Numbered from the stretch's first letter, positions 36,701 through 39,424 are shown. The stretch: DNA of 64,000 nucleotides from Bactericera cockerelli (GCA_024516035.1 CM044959.1:25485644-25549643), one strand, 5' to 3'. Program-made: numbers and translations. Notes: generated by a model not told the origin, from the letters alone.

Positions 36701-38490
36701 TTATTATATTTGTGTTAATCACAACTACTCAAACTCACTCTTCTACATATTTGATTAAATCAGAACTTGAACCACCAACCTCCATATTACAAGTCCACCA
36801 CCTTTTTGATTAAGCTACTGAGGTTGGTTATGAATCTATTTTTGTTTAATTTTTTTTCTTCAATTTTGGTTAGACAAGGCCTAATGACGGGTTCTACCAA
36901 AAAACACTTTTTGCAAAACCTTCTTAATTTACAAAACCTGGATTCACTCGTGGTTGGTTCTACAAATCTTGAAAAACAGAAACCAGGGATTGGGAACGTT
37001 CATTCGATAAGGATTTGTCAAATTGGTGCTAGTGCAGAAAATTGAGGGTTTTGCTTGCAAAAATATATCATAAAATAGAAAGCAAATAACCATTGCCAGT
37101 ACTGGATTTTTAATACTCTGAGAGAAAAAAAATCTTAGTAAACCATCTCATAACTGAGGTATTGATACCTTTTTGTTGTTAACTTCAGCAAAGAGAGTTA
37201 CAAGATTTGCTGTACCCAGGGCTGCGGAGCTGCGGAAAAAATTTGAGCTCCGGCTCCGGCTCCAGCTCCTCTTTGTATTATTTTCTAGCTCCGGCTCCAG
37301 CTCCGGCTCCTGGAGCTAAGAGAAAAAAAACTGGCTCCGGCTCCGGCTCCTGGCTCCAGTAATGTGCATCTTATTGAATACAAAATGTATATATTAGTAT
37401 AAACTGAATACCTATCATTGGTTGTATCGAAAAATGTGTTTAAACACTTACATAACTTTTCCCCTTATCTAGAACCATTAATCACAAATTAATAACTCTT
37501 AGGTACATTTTAGATTTTGTATTGTATTTTATTGTACATAAACTTATTACATTAGATTTGAGATGGTGCTCGAATAGTGGATGTGGTGGAGTAGGTTATT
37601 TATTTTTAATAGGTAATAATAATAATAAATAAAAAAACCACTCATTATTTTTTGAGAAATAATAAAAAAAAATTGATATCTAATTGGTCAATATTGAATA
37701 AGTTTGTGCTTAAACGAGTAAAATTTTGTTCATAGGTTTGTACATTTATTTAACTTCGAAGAATTAAAGTGTCCTTAAGAAAATATAACTTTTTTCAGAG
37801 AGGAAATACTAGTAATTCATTTTTAAGTCAGAGCTGGATGCGGAGCCAAGTTTTTGAAAATTTGGCTCCGACTCCGGCTCCAGCTCCTCTTACTAAAATA
37901 ATTGGCTCCGGCTCCAGCCCGGCTCTTCAGACCAAAAAATGTTAAGCTCCGGCTCTTAGCTCCGGCTCCAGCTCCAACTCCGCAGCCCTGGCTGTACCTA
38001 CCCTTTAAAAATTTTGATTAATTTTTGGCAATGTTGGTAGCTTCAGGGAATTAGATTTTCTTGTTTTTATGCTTTCCTGTTTATGCTCTAGAAATTTTTA
38101 AATTTTGGCTCTTTCTTTTATGCTACCTTAGGCATATTACAAAAAATACTCTAACTCAGTTTGGATAGAAAACCCTTGATTTACTGCACTAGCAATAATT
38201 TGACAAATCCTTTGGAACTATCATTCCCAATCCCCATTTGTTTTTCAAAATTTGTAGAACCAATCACTAGTGAATCCAAGTTTTGTAAACAAAGGTTTCG
38301 CAAAAAGTGTTCTTTGGTAGAACCCCTGCATGAGTCTATTCTTCAATAGGAATGTTAACCAGTGTTGGACATTACAAGTACATACCCGAGTATATACAAA
38401 CTAGAAATTGACAAAGTTTTAAAGAAGATTGTTTCAGGAACTTACAGTGAAGGTTTTTCCTTGTTTCTGCCTCAATGGTTTGGGCTTCAT
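165..38490 (-). CDS. UTP20: UTP20 (small-subunit processome component 20, DRIM), 29 exons, 3' end off window
   Basis: UTP20 is a nucleolar HEAT/ARM-type helical scaffold of the U3 snoRNP (SSU processome), needed for 18S rRNA maturation; this role comes from family knowledge. The 29 exons listed separately encode about 2180 residues, collinear with the animal protein (about 2785 residues in human). Diagnostic stretches are FSERI in exon 2, DDKTFRNHL in exon 13, RFLAGCKPEE in exon 15, FENILHVQLHRRSRAM in exon 22, LDAFHFDL in exon 23 and AEEKDVAKIQSKVAEAR in exon 26. All junctions are GT-AG and phases are continuous, except for one apparent missing base in exon 10 and another in exon 25. A stretch of roughly 40 residues seen in the human protein between exons 8 and 9 was not found. 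The C-terminus lies left of position 1. Identification is secure; the integrity of the reading frame is less certain because of the two breaks. Confidence 0.95.
412..530. repeat. dispersed repeat, copy of 11096-11225
   Basis: CATCATCATAGGATGGCGTC, GCACTTCTACCACTGTCTTT and GACAAGGGCCCCAGAACC, immediately upstream of exon 29. Confidence 0.8.
900..1096 (-). CDS. UTP20: UTP20 exon 28
   Basis: ATCCTCAG acceptor and AAG|GTGAGT donor. It encodes NIIVEFGLRLYQVILKRDRL and HLDPVVPLMAKCLTSPHVK, matching the family IESGLRLLHLSLK and LDPFVSLLIDCL motifs. Confidence 0.94.
1660..1888 (-). CDS. UTP20: UTP20 exon 27
   Basis: CCTCCAG acceptor and AAAG|GTAAAG donor. It encodes ASECLRHIALGLADNTFVTL and LTFAYGVVSQSIAAL, matching the family RRITVGLIVN and LLLSYGLISENLPLL motifs. 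Confidence 0.94.
1985..2265. mobile_element. 300-bp MITE family, copy 3 (intron 26, inverted)
   Basis: Reverse complement of the copies at 13125 and 38928. CGGTACTTTTAAAGATAAAC, CCAAAAGAAAAATGAC and AGAAAGAAAAATACGGCTAG are visible. Confidence 0.78.
2275..2563 (-). mobile_element. 5S rRNA-derived SINE (SINE3-like) in intron 26
   Basis: Read on the minus strand, 2560-2465 matches 5S rRNA from GAATACACCGGTTCCC through CACCGAAGTTAAGCGACATC to GACTTGGATGGGTGACC, including the internal pol III A, IE and C boxes. It continues into the body GGCCCCACTCAGTCTGGGTG found in tRNA-headed SINEs of this window and ends in a long T/A run (2278-2305). Confidence 0.82.
2610..2777 (-). CDS. UTP20: UTP20 exon 26
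   Basis: CTACCCAG acceptor and GAG|GTACGT donor, phase 0. It encodes VFSEDLFGETAEEKDVAKIQ and SKVAEARSQKSYDAF, very close to the family ELFGAVAEEKEVKQILSKVM block. Confidence 0.97.
2885..3050 (+). mobile_element. tRNA-derived SINE, third family
   Basis: GTAGCTTGATCGATAAGGCG (A box) and CGGTTCAAGTCCCGG (B box), then GATTTTGTAAAGCGAGTTTG. Copies are at 12364-12519, 31608-31750, 35690-35775 and 36690-36830. Confidence 0.82.
3505..5060 (-). repeat. 43-bp minisatellite made of UTP20 exon 25 end plus 5' splice site, about 36 units
   Basis: Each unit on the minus strand is nine exon-25 codons (DHCTMELIE) followed by GTAAGGAACAGAGGTA: 27 exonic and 16 intronic nt. Some units carry a few extra exon bases (GGCGACCTG upstream of GACCATTGC), showing that the duplicated segment came from the exon side. 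The highest-coordinate copy is the real exon end (5026). The rest lie in intron 25 as consecutive intact donors. If the copies were retained in mRNA, translation would reach TGA 14 codons after the junction. Confidence 0.95.
5026..5280 (-). CDS. UTP20: UTP20 exon 25 (apparent -1 frameshift; last part seeds the donor array)
   Basis: CTTCCAG acceptor; the real donor is GAG|GTAAG at 5025. The first part (LFTKLCTFCRCKLESVRKLT through LTREMKTLLA) and the last part (GFQAHVLAFTLHAVLVSLRA through HCTMELIE) are both clear family matches but lie in frames one base apart. One base is missing near 5125-5135. The final 27-39 nt plus the donor are the template of the 43-bp array downstream. Confidence 0.92.
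5310..5625 (-). mobile_element. LINE-tail family (GGGCGGGGTTATT), minus copy
   Basis: The T-run at 5310-5323 is a reversed poly-A tail. The diagnostic block AAAGGGCGGGGTTATTGCC and CTCTTTCACCCAACCCTATG lies at 5573-5620. This 3' tail recurs at 7749, 12200, 18528, 22508, 23640, 23785 and 24236. Confidence 0.75.
6195..6608 (-). CDS. UTP20: UTP20 exon 24
   Basis: TTTTCAG acceptor and AG|GTGAGT donor. An acidic low-complexity segment (EEEEDPENEDEEEEDPDNDE) leads to DILPGLYKILVMKAQGDSVH and IPVALAIVKLLQKLPVHLLE. This matches the family GDILPRLHKCL and VPLAFAMVKLMQSLP segments. A tandem in-frame alternative acceptor lies at 6675, giving an exon start of 6674. Confidence 0.95.
6580..6716 (-). repeat. 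66-bp tandem duplication of the exon 24 acceptor
   Basis: The polypyrimidine/ATTTTCAG segment and the first exon codons (NDTSVSQEE) occur twice. Acceptors precede exon starts at 6674 and 6608, 66 bp apart (22 codons). The intervening frame is open (ATKSLIYIFNIFS), so both acceptors would yield in-frame protein. Confidence 0.92.
7338..7687 (-). mobile_element. tRNA-derived SINE (intron 23)
   Basis: The head on the minus strand, AGCCTCCGTGGCGTAATGG, carries an A box, and GAGTTCGATTCCCGGTT carries a B box. The body GGCCCTACCCAGGCTGGGTG and an ATT-repeat tail follow. Full-length relatives are at 40388-40709 and 41170-41402. Confidence 0.88.
7749..7925 (+). mobile_element. LINE-tail family, plus copy (intron 23)
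   Basis: GGGTTGGGTGGAAGAGATTG, CCCCGCCCTTTAGTTAGGAC and AATAAAGTGTAAATAAAT form the complete tail, ending in an AAT-rich repeat. Confidence 0.8.
7971..8315 (-). CDS. UTP20: UTP20 exon 23
   Basis: CCTCAG acceptor and AT|GTGAGC donor. It encodes LTQYILPMFSQFLLCEKYLD, LLRWREYEALLTGYLAKLK and IVSALLDAFHFDLSRAYEG, a conserved block. The exon is markedly GC-richer than its surroundings. A copy of its acceptor lies about 176 bp upstream. Confidence 0.96.
8315..8590 (-). repeat. duplication of the exon 23 acceptor region (about 176-bp spacing)
   Basis: The stretch from CTCAAGATTTGTGCTTTATC through AAAAAACACTCTGTCCTCAG occurs just upstream of exon 23 and again 176 bp further 5', where CAG is followed by a T-run instead of the exon. 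The upstream copy is a decoy 3' splice site. Confidence 0.88.
8857..10513. mobile_element. 1.65-kb near-palindromic element with TACAGGGTGTCCC ends (intron 22)
   Basis: Two arms of about 0.8 kb (8857-9655 and about 9712-10513) are near-perfect reverse complements around a short AT-rich centre. Each arm contains internal ACAGGGTG motifs at intervals of about 120-140 bp. Outer ends are TACAGGGTGTCCCACC and its complement. It is probably a non-autonomous fold-back DNA transposon. A piece of the same arm reappears at 39346-39418. Confidence 0.88.
10914..11080 (-). CDS. UTP20: UTP20 exon 22
   Basis: CCCCCAG acceptor and AG|GTTAGC donor. It encodes SIMLLGYMVRECPPSLHPVL and DLFENILHVQLHRRSRAMLR. 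The FFEN..H.Q.HRR.RA motif is a hallmark of UTP20/DRIM. Confidence 0.97.
11096..11225. repeat. dispersed repeat, copy of 412-530
   Basis: CATCATCATC then GGTGGCGTCATCGAGAACGA, GCACTTCTACCACTGTCTTT and GACAAGGGCCCCCAGAACCA; the same order is at 412-530. The family is unidentified and may be a SINE. Confidence 0.8.
11370..11690. repeat. 17-bp minisatellite (ATATCCAGGTATTYCAY), intron 21
   Basis: About 18 units alternate between TTCCAC and TTTCAT types, giving a 34-bp super-period. Each unit contains CAGGTAT on the plus strand. Confidence 0.92.
11796..11963 (-). CDS. UTP20: UTP20 exon 21
   Basis: TTTCAG acceptor and AAG|GTAATG donor, phase 0. It encodes EKDISMRTSSSYCLQKLCPH and KEYIVHNTILSLI, parallel to the family TEKDYREIIHRSLLEKLRKG segment. 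Confidence 0.92.
12195..12550 (-). mobile_element. LINE-tail family, minus copy split by a SINE (intron 20)
   Basis: AAAGGGCGGGGTTATTGC left of the SINE and ATCTTCCACCCAACCCTTAA right of it are the two halves of one copy. Confidence 0.82.
12364..12519 (-). mobile_element. tRNA-derived SINE, third family, with 13-bp target duplication
   Basis: TGCTTATGGCAAT flanks it at 12351-12363 and 12520-12532. A T-run at the left is the poly-A tail of a minus-strand insertion. It sits inside an older GGGCGGGGTTATT LINE tail. Confidence 0.92.
12634..12697. repeat. two copies of a 20-bp perfect palindrome (intron 20)
   Basis: GTGTACCACCGGTGGTACAC occurs at 12634-12653 and again at 12678-12697, 44 bp apart, inside a GC-rich island of otherwise AT-rich intron. 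Confidence 0.95.
12806..12995 (-). CDS. UTP20: UTP20 exon 20
   Basis: CTTACAG acceptor and TAT|GTGAGT donor. It encodes SLLKDLTAMNRKFVEQPDFD and RRLDGFNRVQKL, matching the family LNAFDQRHLDDINFDVRFETF motif. Confidence 0.93.
13125..13420. mobile_element. 300-bp MITE family, copy 2 (intron 19)
   Basis: Same family as 38928-39228: GCCGTATTTTTCTTTCTAAC, GTCATTTTTCTTTTGG and ATCTTTAAAAGTACCGAAAC. Confidence 0.78.
13500..13684 (-). CDS. UTP20: UTP20 exon 19
   Basis: TTTCAG acceptor and CA|GTGAGT donor. It encodes VRSGEAVISPLLTTLLNLMR and GARTLLLDMTAVLADKI, a helical-repeat segment placed by phase and neighbours. Confidence 0.9.
13726..13926 (-). mobile_element. tRNA-derived SINE, second family (intron 18)
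   Basis: Minus-strand head GTCTCGGTAGCTCAGTGGTA and GGGTTCGAAACCCAGCCGGG (A and B boxes). The tail contains ATAATATGTCTTGGGCTTAC and (ATT)n. A near-full copy is at 24485-24683. Confidence 0.85.
14610..14918 (-). mobile_element. tRNA-Gly-like SINE (intron 18)
   Basis: The minus-strand head GATTAGCTCAGTGGTTAAGC with CTTGCCATGC in the anticodon loop and GGGTTCGATCCCCCGTGCCG resembles a Gly(GCC) tRNA. It is fused to a long unrelated body ending in TTTCACGGCTGTGAAACACT, so it is a SINE rather than a tRNA gene. Confidence 0.82.
14949..15163 (-). CDS. UTP20: UTP20 exon 18
   Basis: TTTGCAG acceptor and AAG|GTGAGA donor. It encodes GSFLLKPYVLSILKYYQTKL, SRVTELVSDEKTSTALIHVL and IPLVISK, matching the family ISKFMKDKEQSSVLITLLLP block. 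Confidence 0.94.
15568..15703 (-). repeat. about 40-bp tandem repeat abutting the exon 17 donor duplication
   Basis: Three full units of an AATCACCTATTTATTCAGCA-type sequence plus a truncated fourth that fuses to CACCTGGCTTC. On the minus strand each unit starts AGGTGATTTACTT, so it again carries a donor-like AG|GTGATT. Confidence 0.88.
15700..15757 (-). repeat. 28-bp duplication of the exon 17 donor
   Basis: CACAGTGTTGTCAAGAAGCC plus AGGTGA occurs twice head-to-tail. The first copy ends at the donor GTGAGT (15729); the second gives a weaker GTGATT (15701). Using the second donor would shift frame by 28 nt. Confidence 0.92.
15730..15990 (-). CDS. UTP20: UTP20 exon 17
   Basis: TCCCAG acceptor and CAG|GTGAGT donor. 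It encodes SPTALTKLFIVWSKEPKYFP, parallel to the family SPTPLLKLISIWSRNARYFPLL. The last 28 nt, donor included, are duplicated immediately downstream. Confidence 0.95.
16300..16380 (-). mobile_element. SINE body fragment beside exon 16
   Basis: TTAAACGTCCTAATTAGGAC and GGGGGTTTTACCCTTCGTTG plus GGCTGGGAATCGTACC match the common SINE body. It lies only about 10 nt from the exon 16 donor. Confidence 0.75.
16394..16706 (-). CDS. UTP20: UTP20 exon 16
   Basis: CCCTCAG acceptor and GAAG|GTAAGA donor. It encodes KRLLSLMNLADIVLSHCGG, LDKLLRIILCV-like helices, and DIVDAIFESFVWPGLEKLN, matching the family EEIDAVFHGAVWPQ segment. A SINE fragment abuts the donor side. Confidence 0.94.
16855..16942 (+). 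mobile_element. second LINE-tail family, fragment (intron 15)
   Basis: TTGATCAAGTTTTGTTTTTA and CGAATAAAACTTGATTGAAT match 25085-25212. Confidence 0.65.
17030..17193 (-). CDS. UTP20: UTP20 exon 15
   Basis: ATTTCAG acceptor and CAA|GTGAGT donor. It encodes SVRRAMILRFLAGCKPEEFD and IFLDMAFKLILPF, nearly the family consensus (RFLAGxxPEE.xIFLDLxF). Confidence 0.96.
18528..18600 (+). mobile_element. fragment of the GGGCGGGGTTATT LINE-tail family
   Basis: AGAGATTGCCATAGGCAATA and CCCCGCCCTTTAGTTAGGAC match other copies of this family; a short internal duplication (AATAACC) is present. Confidence 0.75.
19570..20480 (-). mobile_element. degenerate SINE debris
   Basis: At least three decayed copies of the common SINE body (CACATTAACCTCACCCAGCC, TTTACTGGGAATAGTACCAG) and a CTGGTCTTTTCCCTGTTTAA fragment are recognisable. 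Nothing coding is seen in this stretch. Confidence 0.65.
22508..22680 (+). mobile_element. LINE-tail family, plus copy (intron 14)
   Basis: AAGGGATTGCCACAGGTAAT, CCCCGCCCTTTAGTTAGGAC and AATAAAGCATTTAATAATAA. Confidence 0.78.
22928..23075 (-). CDS. UTP20: UTP20 exon 14
   Basis: TCACAG acceptor and TCAG|GTAAGA donor. It encodes HRPAVMKIVLRIVYGKM then GAKSGSKSSG, matching the family FPILMRILYGRM and GSK-rich segment. Confidence 0.94.
23559..23970. mobile_element. two opposed LINE-tail copies plus a TAGTATAG-tail fragment (intron 13)
   Basis: 23559-23625 (TAGTGCTTTATTTAGACTGT, CGGCTCGAGACAGGAAGTCC) repeats 27-94 at the left edge. It is followed by a minus copy (to 23762) and a plus copy (23785-23970) of the GGGCGGGGTTATT tail, forming an inverted pair. 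Confidence 0.78.
23974..24079 (-). repeat. tandem copy of the exon 13 donor region
   Basis: The last 24 nt of exon 13 plus GTATG (24079-24051) recur at 24002-23974, 77 bp downstream, with one mismatch. The spacer includes a piece of the GGGTTGGGTGGAAGAG repeat. Use of the second donor would not keep frame, and an in-frame TGA intervenes. Confidence 0.9.
24056..24209 (-). CDS. UTP20: UTP20 exon 13
   Basis: CCCCGCAG acceptor and CAG|GTATGT donor. It encodes NSIIQKVCLDCILNYK, EAEPYRESLYALVDDKTF and RNHLTMFGISVEDDQ, a family signature. The donor region is duplicated 77 bp downstream (see repeat entry). Confidence 0.95.
24236..24425 (+). mobile_element. LINE-tail family, plus copy (intron 12)
   Basis: AAGGGTTGGGTGGAAGAGAT to AATAAAGTGTAAATAAATAA, less than 40 bp from the exon 13 acceptor. 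Confidence 0.8.
24485..24683 (-). mobile_element. tRNA-derived SINE, second family, copy 2 (intron 12)
   Basis: Same sequence order as 13726-13926: CCCGGCAGCTCAGTGGTAAA head, GTTCGAAACCCAGCCGGGAC, and the GTCTTGGGCTTACTGC tail. Confidence 0.85.
24989..25084. mobile_element. 96-bp palindromic MITE
   Basis: The 28-bp ends beginning CTTAGTGGACACTATCCC are perfect reverse complements, with only about 40 bp between them. A single diverged end of the same family is at 6858-6890. Confidence 0.85.
25085..25212 (+). mobile_element. second LINE-tail family (TTGATCAAGTTTTG)
   Basis: AGAATGCCGTTGGCATTAGC, CTTGATCAAGTTTTGTTTTG and AAATAAAACTTGATC; a relative is at 16855-16942. Confidence 0.7.
25214..26990 (+). 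mobile_element. 5'-truncated RTE-like non-LTR retrotransposon (intron 12)
   Basis: Reverse-transcriptase frame (next entry), then AT-rich 3' sequence and a final GAGGCCCGTGCTCTGTACAG / TATTATTATTA tail. The 5' endonuclease half is missing, as is typical of incomplete reverse transcription. Confidence 0.85.
25227..26579 (+). CDS. non-LTR reverse transcriptase, N-terminally truncated
   Basis: 450 codons are open without a stop. Visible RT motifs are SNYRPISLAP (residues 38-47), EEQAGFRPSYSTTDHL (71-86), MVDYSLAFDSI with the first catalytic Asp (107-117), RQGCPLSATLF (166-176), and FADDVVLI with the catalytic Asp pair (206-213). The C-terminal region has EYIYLGQLIS, KWAGHIMRMEKKRWT and WEEVRK-like text typical of RTE/endonuclease-RT families. 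The apurinic endonuclease domain and first RT segment are absent. The intact frame suggests a recent insertion. It lies antisense to the host gene in intron 12. The first Met shown is probably within flanking or truncated sequence, not a true start. Confidence 0.85.
   Translation: MILLERVVFSVRTIWVSRIYLKKLLPYLHKKGPRDIVSNYRPISLAPNFYKLFTKIIQMKISGEINKDQDEEQAGFRPSYSTTDHLQTVNQLIEKCKEFNIDIFLGMVDYSLAFDSIRKEKIWSSLERLTVSKKIISIIKTIYNKNKAYISTDKKGRTFNISRGVRQGCPLSATLFINVLQSIFNKMDWKNYGIKIGNIKLNNLRFADDVVLIANNETELKEMLGQLEKESNKFGLQINTEKTKILSTRNIGHIEVDKIINQVQEYIYLGQLISLDNRMDQELDRRRSLAWKKYWALKGIFKSKISIKAKVKILSSCIFPCLYYGSQTWSLKKCQLMKLRSTQTTMMRSMLGIKKSDRVRNTTIQRLAPVENIEKITKKMKIKWAGHIMRMEKKRWTRVVTLWKPTGRRNRGRQRMRWCEEVRKVMGSNWQNLALDRLEWKKAVEEKINE
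27119..27300 (-). CDS. UTP20: UTP20 exon 12
   Basis: It encodes NSMRLFLAHFNVMAAMPNPKS and REPEIRRIYEEFLCHR, and ends AG|GTTAGC. The C-terminal part matches the family SNPRALYLESKLYELYLQ block. The acceptor (TTGAAG at 27301-27306, or an alternative at 27296) is weak. Confidence 0.85.
27482..27528 (-). CDS. UTP20: possible small extra UTP20 exon (11b)
   Basis: A long CT-rich tract (the GA-repeat at 27640-27790 on the other strand) ends in CTCCAGCAG. It is followed by 47 nt open in phase (VAADASSTSLNFPSF) and TTTCAG|GTAGGT. Phase works only if exon 12 then starts at 27295 instead of 27300. The exon is optional, because exon 11 can also join exon 12 directly. Confidence 0.3.
27545..27790. repeat. 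GA-rich purine microsatellite (intron 11)
   Basis: Long GAGAGA/GGGAGGGA runs on the plus strand, equivalent to an extended CT-rich tract on the transcribed strand of UTP20. Confidence 0.95.
28047..28191 (-). CDS. UTP20: UTP20 exon 11
   Basis: TTTACAG acceptor and GAG|GTATTT donor. It encodes a Lys/Arg-rich linker (KAKKRKLRSKEDNEQSHKKR) followed by EEAIEE, corresponding to the basic/acidic linker after the EEE region in other UTP20 proteins. It resembles a nuclear localisation signal. Confidence 0.82.
28803..29141 (-). CDS. UTP20: UTP20 exon 10 (apparent -1 frameshift in a purine tract)
   Basis: Acceptor ATTCTCAG; it encodes NVRVLLWETLTQM, SRDLAALFLDFVNEEF-like sequence and then a charged low-complexity stretch. 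In the incoming frame a TGA at 28809-28807 precedes the strong donor GAA|GTGAGT. The frame that joins correctly to exon 11 is one base out (it ends KARKRLKK). The switch must fall within the GGA/GAG-rich tract at about 28815-28910, consistent with one missing base or a real indel in a simple repeat. Confidence 0.85.
29562..29886 (-). CDS. UTP20: UTP20 exon 9
   Basis: TATCCAG acceptor and A|GTGAGT donor. It encodes QTYRDKLSLLQKLETYP, LKYMFGVLYVNFSLLWKPV and EFWPEYVKMLGHL, one of the best-conserved family blocks. Confidence 0.93.
30120..30345 (+). pseudogene. decayed LINE C-terminus (intron 8)
   Basis: Plus-strand text SNHPPIPLEEKDLPRETSAT, then after frame slips CAANPTTLTPIDLWSN, resembles the conserved C-terminal end of Jockey/I-type reverse transcriptases (LPR.TR...LR.G, then NPT.L...DLW). 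Stops and shifts are present, and only this end is recognisable. Confidence 0.6.
30459..30587 (-). CDS. UTP20: UTP20 exon 8
   Basis: A 129-nt phase 0/0 exon between TTTTACAG and CAG|GTGAGA, encoding 43 residues (VCALRTVDLCLSVLEVD and onward). It was too short for a simple ORF search and was placed by frame and splice borders. The human protein has about 40 more residues here. Confidence 0.8.
30780..31062 (-). CDS. UTP20: UTP20 exon 7
   Basis: TTTCAG acceptor and GAG|GTATGT donor. It completes the split Lys codon of exon 6 and encodes KRNNLLSHMTSLL and ILIAPHVN, a Ser/Leu-rich helical-repeat segment. Confidence 0.88.
31608..31750 (+). mobile_element. tRNA-derived SINE, third family (intron 6)
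   Basis: CATCGATAAGGCGGCGAACT and GAGGTCCTTGGTTTGAGTTC correspond to the head of 2885-3050; diverged. Confidence 0.65.
31808..32040 (-). CDS. UTP20: UTP20 exon 6
   Basis: ATTCAG acceptor and AA|GTAAGT donor. It encodes VLRIPQRHLYLDFIERVFSC and NTLVLPSLLNF, parallel to the family's FLPSFLSYIVN segment. A poly-A retroinsertion sits 16-30 nt upstream of its acceptor. Confidence 0.88.
32071..32357 (+). mobile_element. poly-A retroinsertion with 15-bp target duplication (intron 5)
   Basis: A unit of about 285 bp ends in an A-run (32334-32357) and is flanked by AAGGTGACTATAATT at 32056-32070 and about 32358-32372. No pol III boxes or coding frame were recognised, so it may be a SINE of unknown head or a processed 3' end. 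Confidence 0.85.
32590..32871 (-). CDS. UTP20: UTP20 exon 5
   Basis: CCTCAG acceptor and AAT|GTGAGT donor, phase 0. It encodes a helical-repeat segment (KKISEFLLAWQKD to QEFACQLAYN). Assignment rests on position and frame; similarity is moderate. Confidence 0.85.
33640..33920 (+). mobile_element. tRNA-derived SINE, fourth family (intron 4)
   Basis: GGCAGAGTGAGTTAGCGCGC (A box) and GGGTTCGATTCCCAGCGGGG (B box) are followed by a body with GAAAAATGAGTAGCTGCTTT and ATCATAGG...CCTATGAT. The reverse body is seen at 35455-35640. Confidence 0.82.
34016..34234 (-). CDS. UTP20: UTP20 exon 4
   Basis: TTTCAG acceptor and CAC|GTAAGT donor, phase 0 at both ends. It encodes GEEGCGTLLFETIKGVSGKL and HSCTQ, matching the family block that follows the first repeats. 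Confidence 0.92.
34543..34879 (-). CDS. UTP20: UTP20 exon 3
   Basis: TTTTCAG acceptor and GAG|GTGAGA donor. It encodes FIVALAKDLTHQEFYEYFP, EWAFQCLAYLFKILWK and a NFSAQSFAYVARK block, the strongly conserved first helical repeats of UTP20. Confidence 0.95.
35455..35640 (-). mobile_element. SINE body, fourth family (intron 2)
   Basis: Inverted copy of the 33640-33920 body (GTTATTATGTCACA, AGCAGCTACTCATTTTTCCT), lacking the tRNA head. Confidence 0.72.
35690..35775 (-). mobile_element. tRNA-derived SINE fragment, third family (intron 2)
   Basis: Decayed head: TTGGGACTCAAACCATAGGT and CAAGTCTGCTGCC are recognisable. Confidence 0.5.
35907..36190 (-). CDS. UTP20: UTP20 exon 2
   Basis: The exon follows a TTTCAG acceptor and ends GA|GTAAGT, splitting a Glu codon. 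It encodes the N-terminal block with FSERI, NLDIDIFHRV and FFYQAIVKWNGLN, which matches the family N-terminus. Confidence 0.92.
36380..36490 (-). mobile_element. tRNA-like SINE head fragment (intron 1)
   Basis: GCTGGGGATTGAACCCAGGT on the plus strand is an inverted B box, followed by an inverted A-box-like CACTACTCAGTAACAG. It is a decayed head. Confidence 0.5.
36690..36830 (-). mobile_element. tRNA-derived SINE, third family (intron 1)
   Basis: GTGTTAATCACAACTACTCA, GAACTTGAACCACCAACC and GATTAAGCTACTGAGG match the inverted form of 2885-3050. Confidence 0.75.
37217..37990. mobile_element. hAT-type MITE with GGCTCC repeats (intron 1)
   Basis: Terminal inverted repeats CAGGGCTGCGGAG and CTCCGCAGCCCTG are flanked by a perfect 8-bp duplication GCTGTACC (37209-37216 and 37991-37998), the hAT signature. 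Both subterminal regions contain runs of GGCTCCGGCTCCAGCTCC. No transposase is present. Confidence 0.95.
38446..38490 (-). CDS. UTP20: UTP20 exon 1 (start codon)
   Basis: ATG at 38490-38488 is followed by 15 codons beginning MKPKP and a GTAAGT donor at 38445. Joined in phase 0 to exon 2 it gives a basic N-terminus with the MKxKP start and FxxFxER context seen in other animal UTP20 proteins, which decided the start. A TATATAT stretch lies about 25-35 nt upstream, but no promoter can be assigned with confidence. Confidence 0.8.
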
Positions 38491-38925
38491 CTTGACGTAT
38501 GGATTCTAGCAAAATATATAATGTTGAAGAAGTTCCATTTATTAGTAGTTAGTCAATTAGCATGAGATTTTCATGGGATGGGATACCTATGTTCCTTGAG
38601 GAGAAGTAGGTAATGTTAGTATTGTAAATAAGATATTTTGACTGTTTTAGGTTCACTATCATAAAGAAGGTACGATATCACTCTCAATAACACATTTACT
38701 GTACTAGAGGAAGAACGGAGACACTGGAAGGAGCAGACTAGCAGTAATACCTAAACACACTCCCTTTATCAATTCAGCAAATTACTAGTTACTACCACTA
38801 GGCCCACTAGTAGTGTGAGACACTACTGACACATTGAAATTTTAAAATTTCCCGCTACGAATCCCGAACACGTGAGATATAGATACAGCATTGCCAACTG
38901 CACAGCTTGAAAAAATGCGTCCAAA
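38491..38925 (-). promoter_or_regulatory. presumed 5' flank and promoter region of UTP20
   Basis: Unique-looking sequence lies upstream of the start codon and ends where a MITE begins (38928). It contains TATATAT close to the ATG and short GC-containing text (CACGTGTTCGGGATTCGTAG on the minus strand) about 370-380 nt upstream. No defined core promoter can be proved. Confidence 0.35.
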
Positions 38926-38927
38926 CT

Positions 38928-39228
38928 TAGCCGTATTTTTATTTCTAACAAAAGTGGATTCAAATGGAATAAAATGGACGAATTGGAAGAAAGTCATTTT
39001 TCTTTTGGGAAAAAAACGAAAGGAAATTTTTAGTTAACTAAAATGGATTTTTAAAATTCTTGCTTCCGTTTTTTTTATTCCTGGTTAAGTTTTCATGTTT
39101 CCATTGTTTATCTTTAAAAGTACCGAAACGTATTTTTCTTTCACGAACTATGGGGAAGCTAGACTTGGAAAAAGATGGAAAACACCGAACCTGGACTTTT
39201 TTTTAATCCAAAAGGAAAATGCGGCTCT
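38928..39228. mobile_element. 300-bp MITE family, copy 1
   Basis: Begins AGCCGTATTTTTATTTCTAA and ends GGAAAATGCGGCT (imperfect inverted ends). The interior has TCATTTTTCTTTTGG, TTCTTGCTTCC and TATCTTTAAAAGTACCGAAA, shared with copies at 13125-13420 (same orientation) and about 1985-2265 (opposite). Confidence 0.75.
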
Positions 39229-39345
39229 TATCAGACAAGAAAAAAAGTCGTCTATTGTGAGGGCTGAGCGGAGGATCACCTCAACATTCGGATAGCGTTT
39301 ATTTATACCTTTCATTCACCGCTAATAACTTATAATAATAACTAG

Positions 39346-39418
39346 GATTTTTTATTTTTCAAAAAATCTTTCAAGGCCGAGTGGTTTGAGGTGTCCAACT
39401 TTGGTGGGACACCCTGTA
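39346..39418. mobile_element. solo end fragment of the fold-back element
   Basis: About 70 bp nearly identical to the right arm end near 10440-10513 (ATTTTTTATTTTTCAAAAA ... GGTGGGACACCCTGTA), followed by a CA-rich microsatellite. Confidence 0.85.
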
Positions 39419-39424
39419 TATACA

